From NCBI GenBank assembly GCA_964586775.1, contig CAZPJD010000093.1, positions 1 through 6,956 of the forward strand: a DNA stretch of 6,956 nt, written 5' to 3'. The position numbers and the translations under genes were made by a program. Within the stretch, counting starts at the first letter, position 1. Each line of letters starts with the position of its first letter. This document shows positions 6,383 through 6,956 of this stretch, one piece after another. This DNA is from JADLEX01 sp964586775. GTDB taxonomy: Bacteria; Lernaellota; Lernaellaia; JACKCT01. The notes under the pieces were generated by a model. The model did not search any database. It had not been told where the DNA came from and was given only the letters and a program-made list of their open reading frames with translations.

Positions 6383-6956
6383 ATGAACGTGAAAGAGGCC
6401 CTCGACCGTTTCTACGAATTTCTTGAAACGCCGATCAAGATGCCCGCGCGCATCGTGCTGGCGCTGCTCGTCGTTCCACTGCTTCTGGTCTTCACGCAGC
6501 CGCTGTGGAACATCTCGATGAAAGCGCCGCAGTACCCGAACGGCCTGAGTCTCGACATCTTCGCGCACAAGGTGGAGGGCGGGAACAACGGCAACGATAT
6601 CCGGGAGATCAGCACGCTCAACCACTACATCGGCATGGCGCCGATCAGCCGCGAGCAGCTCTCGGATCTCGACTGGATTCCGTTCGCGCTCGGCGTTCTG
6701 GTGATTCTGGCGCTGCGCGTAGCGGCGATCGGCAACGTTCGGATGCTGGTCGATCTTGCCGTCGTCTCGATCTACTTCTCGATCTTTGCCCTCGCGCGGT
6801 TCGTGTATCGGCTCTACGTGCTCGGCCACGATCTCGATCCCCGCGCGCCGGTGACCGTCGATCCGTTCATGCCGGCGATCTTCGGCACCAAGCAGATCGC
6901 GAATTTCACGGTGACCAGCCTGCCGCGCGCGTCGTCGATCTTCATGGGGCTGTTCG
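6383..6956 (+). CDS. Membrane protein of nos/copper clusters, NHYIGM motif (partial)
   Basis: The gene runs off the right edge; 191 residues are visible. ATG 6383 is preceded by AAGGAAGG with 5-nt spacing, 40 nt after nosY, so it is likely the next gene of the operon. I see three hydrophobic segments: about residues 22-40, 98-116 and 121-145. The loop after the first contains MKAPQYPNGL (46-55) and, after a short acidic stretch, LNHYIGMAPIS (79-89). After the third helix comes VDPFMPAIFGTKQIANFT (159-176). I recall similar proteins of unknown function next to nitrous-oxide and copper genes, but cannot name a family with certainty. The His81/Met85 pair and Met46 could bind copper on the outer face, but this is inference. 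It is not NosR, NosG, NosH or NosC by any motif I can see, since no CxxCH or 4Fe-4S pattern occurs in the visible part. Confidence 0.8.
   Translation, partial: MNVKEALDRFYEFLETPIKMPARIVLALLVVPLLLVFTQPLWNISMKAPQYPNGLSLDIFAHKVEGGNNGNDIREISTLNHYIGMAPISREQLSDLDWIPFALGVLVILALRVAAIGNVRMLVDLAVVSIYFSIFALARFVYRLYVLGHDLDPRAPVTVDPFMPAIFGTKQIANFTVTSLPRASSIFMGLF

Overview
The window holds a nitrous-oxide-reduction (nos) gene cluster, all on the + strand, tightly packed in strongly GC-rich DNA. The order is: monoheme cytochrome c lipoprotein, nosZ, nosD, nosF, nosL, nosY, and a membrane protein that runs off the right edge. NosZ has a Sec-type rather than a twin-arginine leader. It carries the CuA motif CTEFCSALHLEM with Glu where clade I enzymes have Trp, and it ends just after the cupredoxin domain. 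These are traits of clade II (atypical) N2O reductases. The host is therefore probably a high-GC Gram-negative (diderm) bacterium of the deltaproteobacterial/Myxococcota, Gemmatimonadota or similar type. That assignment is inference only, since no taxonomic marker is present.

Layout: 1-287 is noncoding upstream DNA. It contains a G-quadruplex-type G-run at the extreme left and, about 70 bp before the first gene, a perfect TTGAC-N4-GTCAA inverted repeat of the CRP/FNR/DNR format with a third overlapping half-site. Positions 288-755 encode the cytochrome c, with a GTG start behind an AGGAGG ribosome site. Positions 798-2768 are nosZ. A perfect 11-bp stem followed by a T-tract, a textbook intrinsic terminator, lies at 2796-2841, directly behind nosZ and inside the 5' end of the nosD reading frame. 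Positions 2784-4190 are nosD. nosF (4180-5064), nosL (5061-5519) and nosY (5503-6342) overlap one another by 4-17 nt. Positions 6383 to the end encode the N-terminal 191 residues of a membrane protein with an NHYIGM motif, which I do not recognise by name.

How the genes work together: the lipid-anchored cytochrome c is a plausible electron donor to the CuA site of NosZ, which reduces N2O to N2 at its CuZ cluster. NosL (periplasmic Cu(I) chaperone) and the NosD-NosF-NosY ABC complex are the known machinery for assembling CuZ. The final membrane protein, from its position and His/Met motif, may be a further copper or electron-transfer accessory. No nosR is present within the window.

The most notable points are the terminator embedded at the nosZ/nosD junction, where the start with a ribosome site lies upstream of the hairpin; the F-L-Y gene order; a NosL without a lipobox; possible lipid anchoring of NosZ itself; and the uncharacterised terminal membrane protein.
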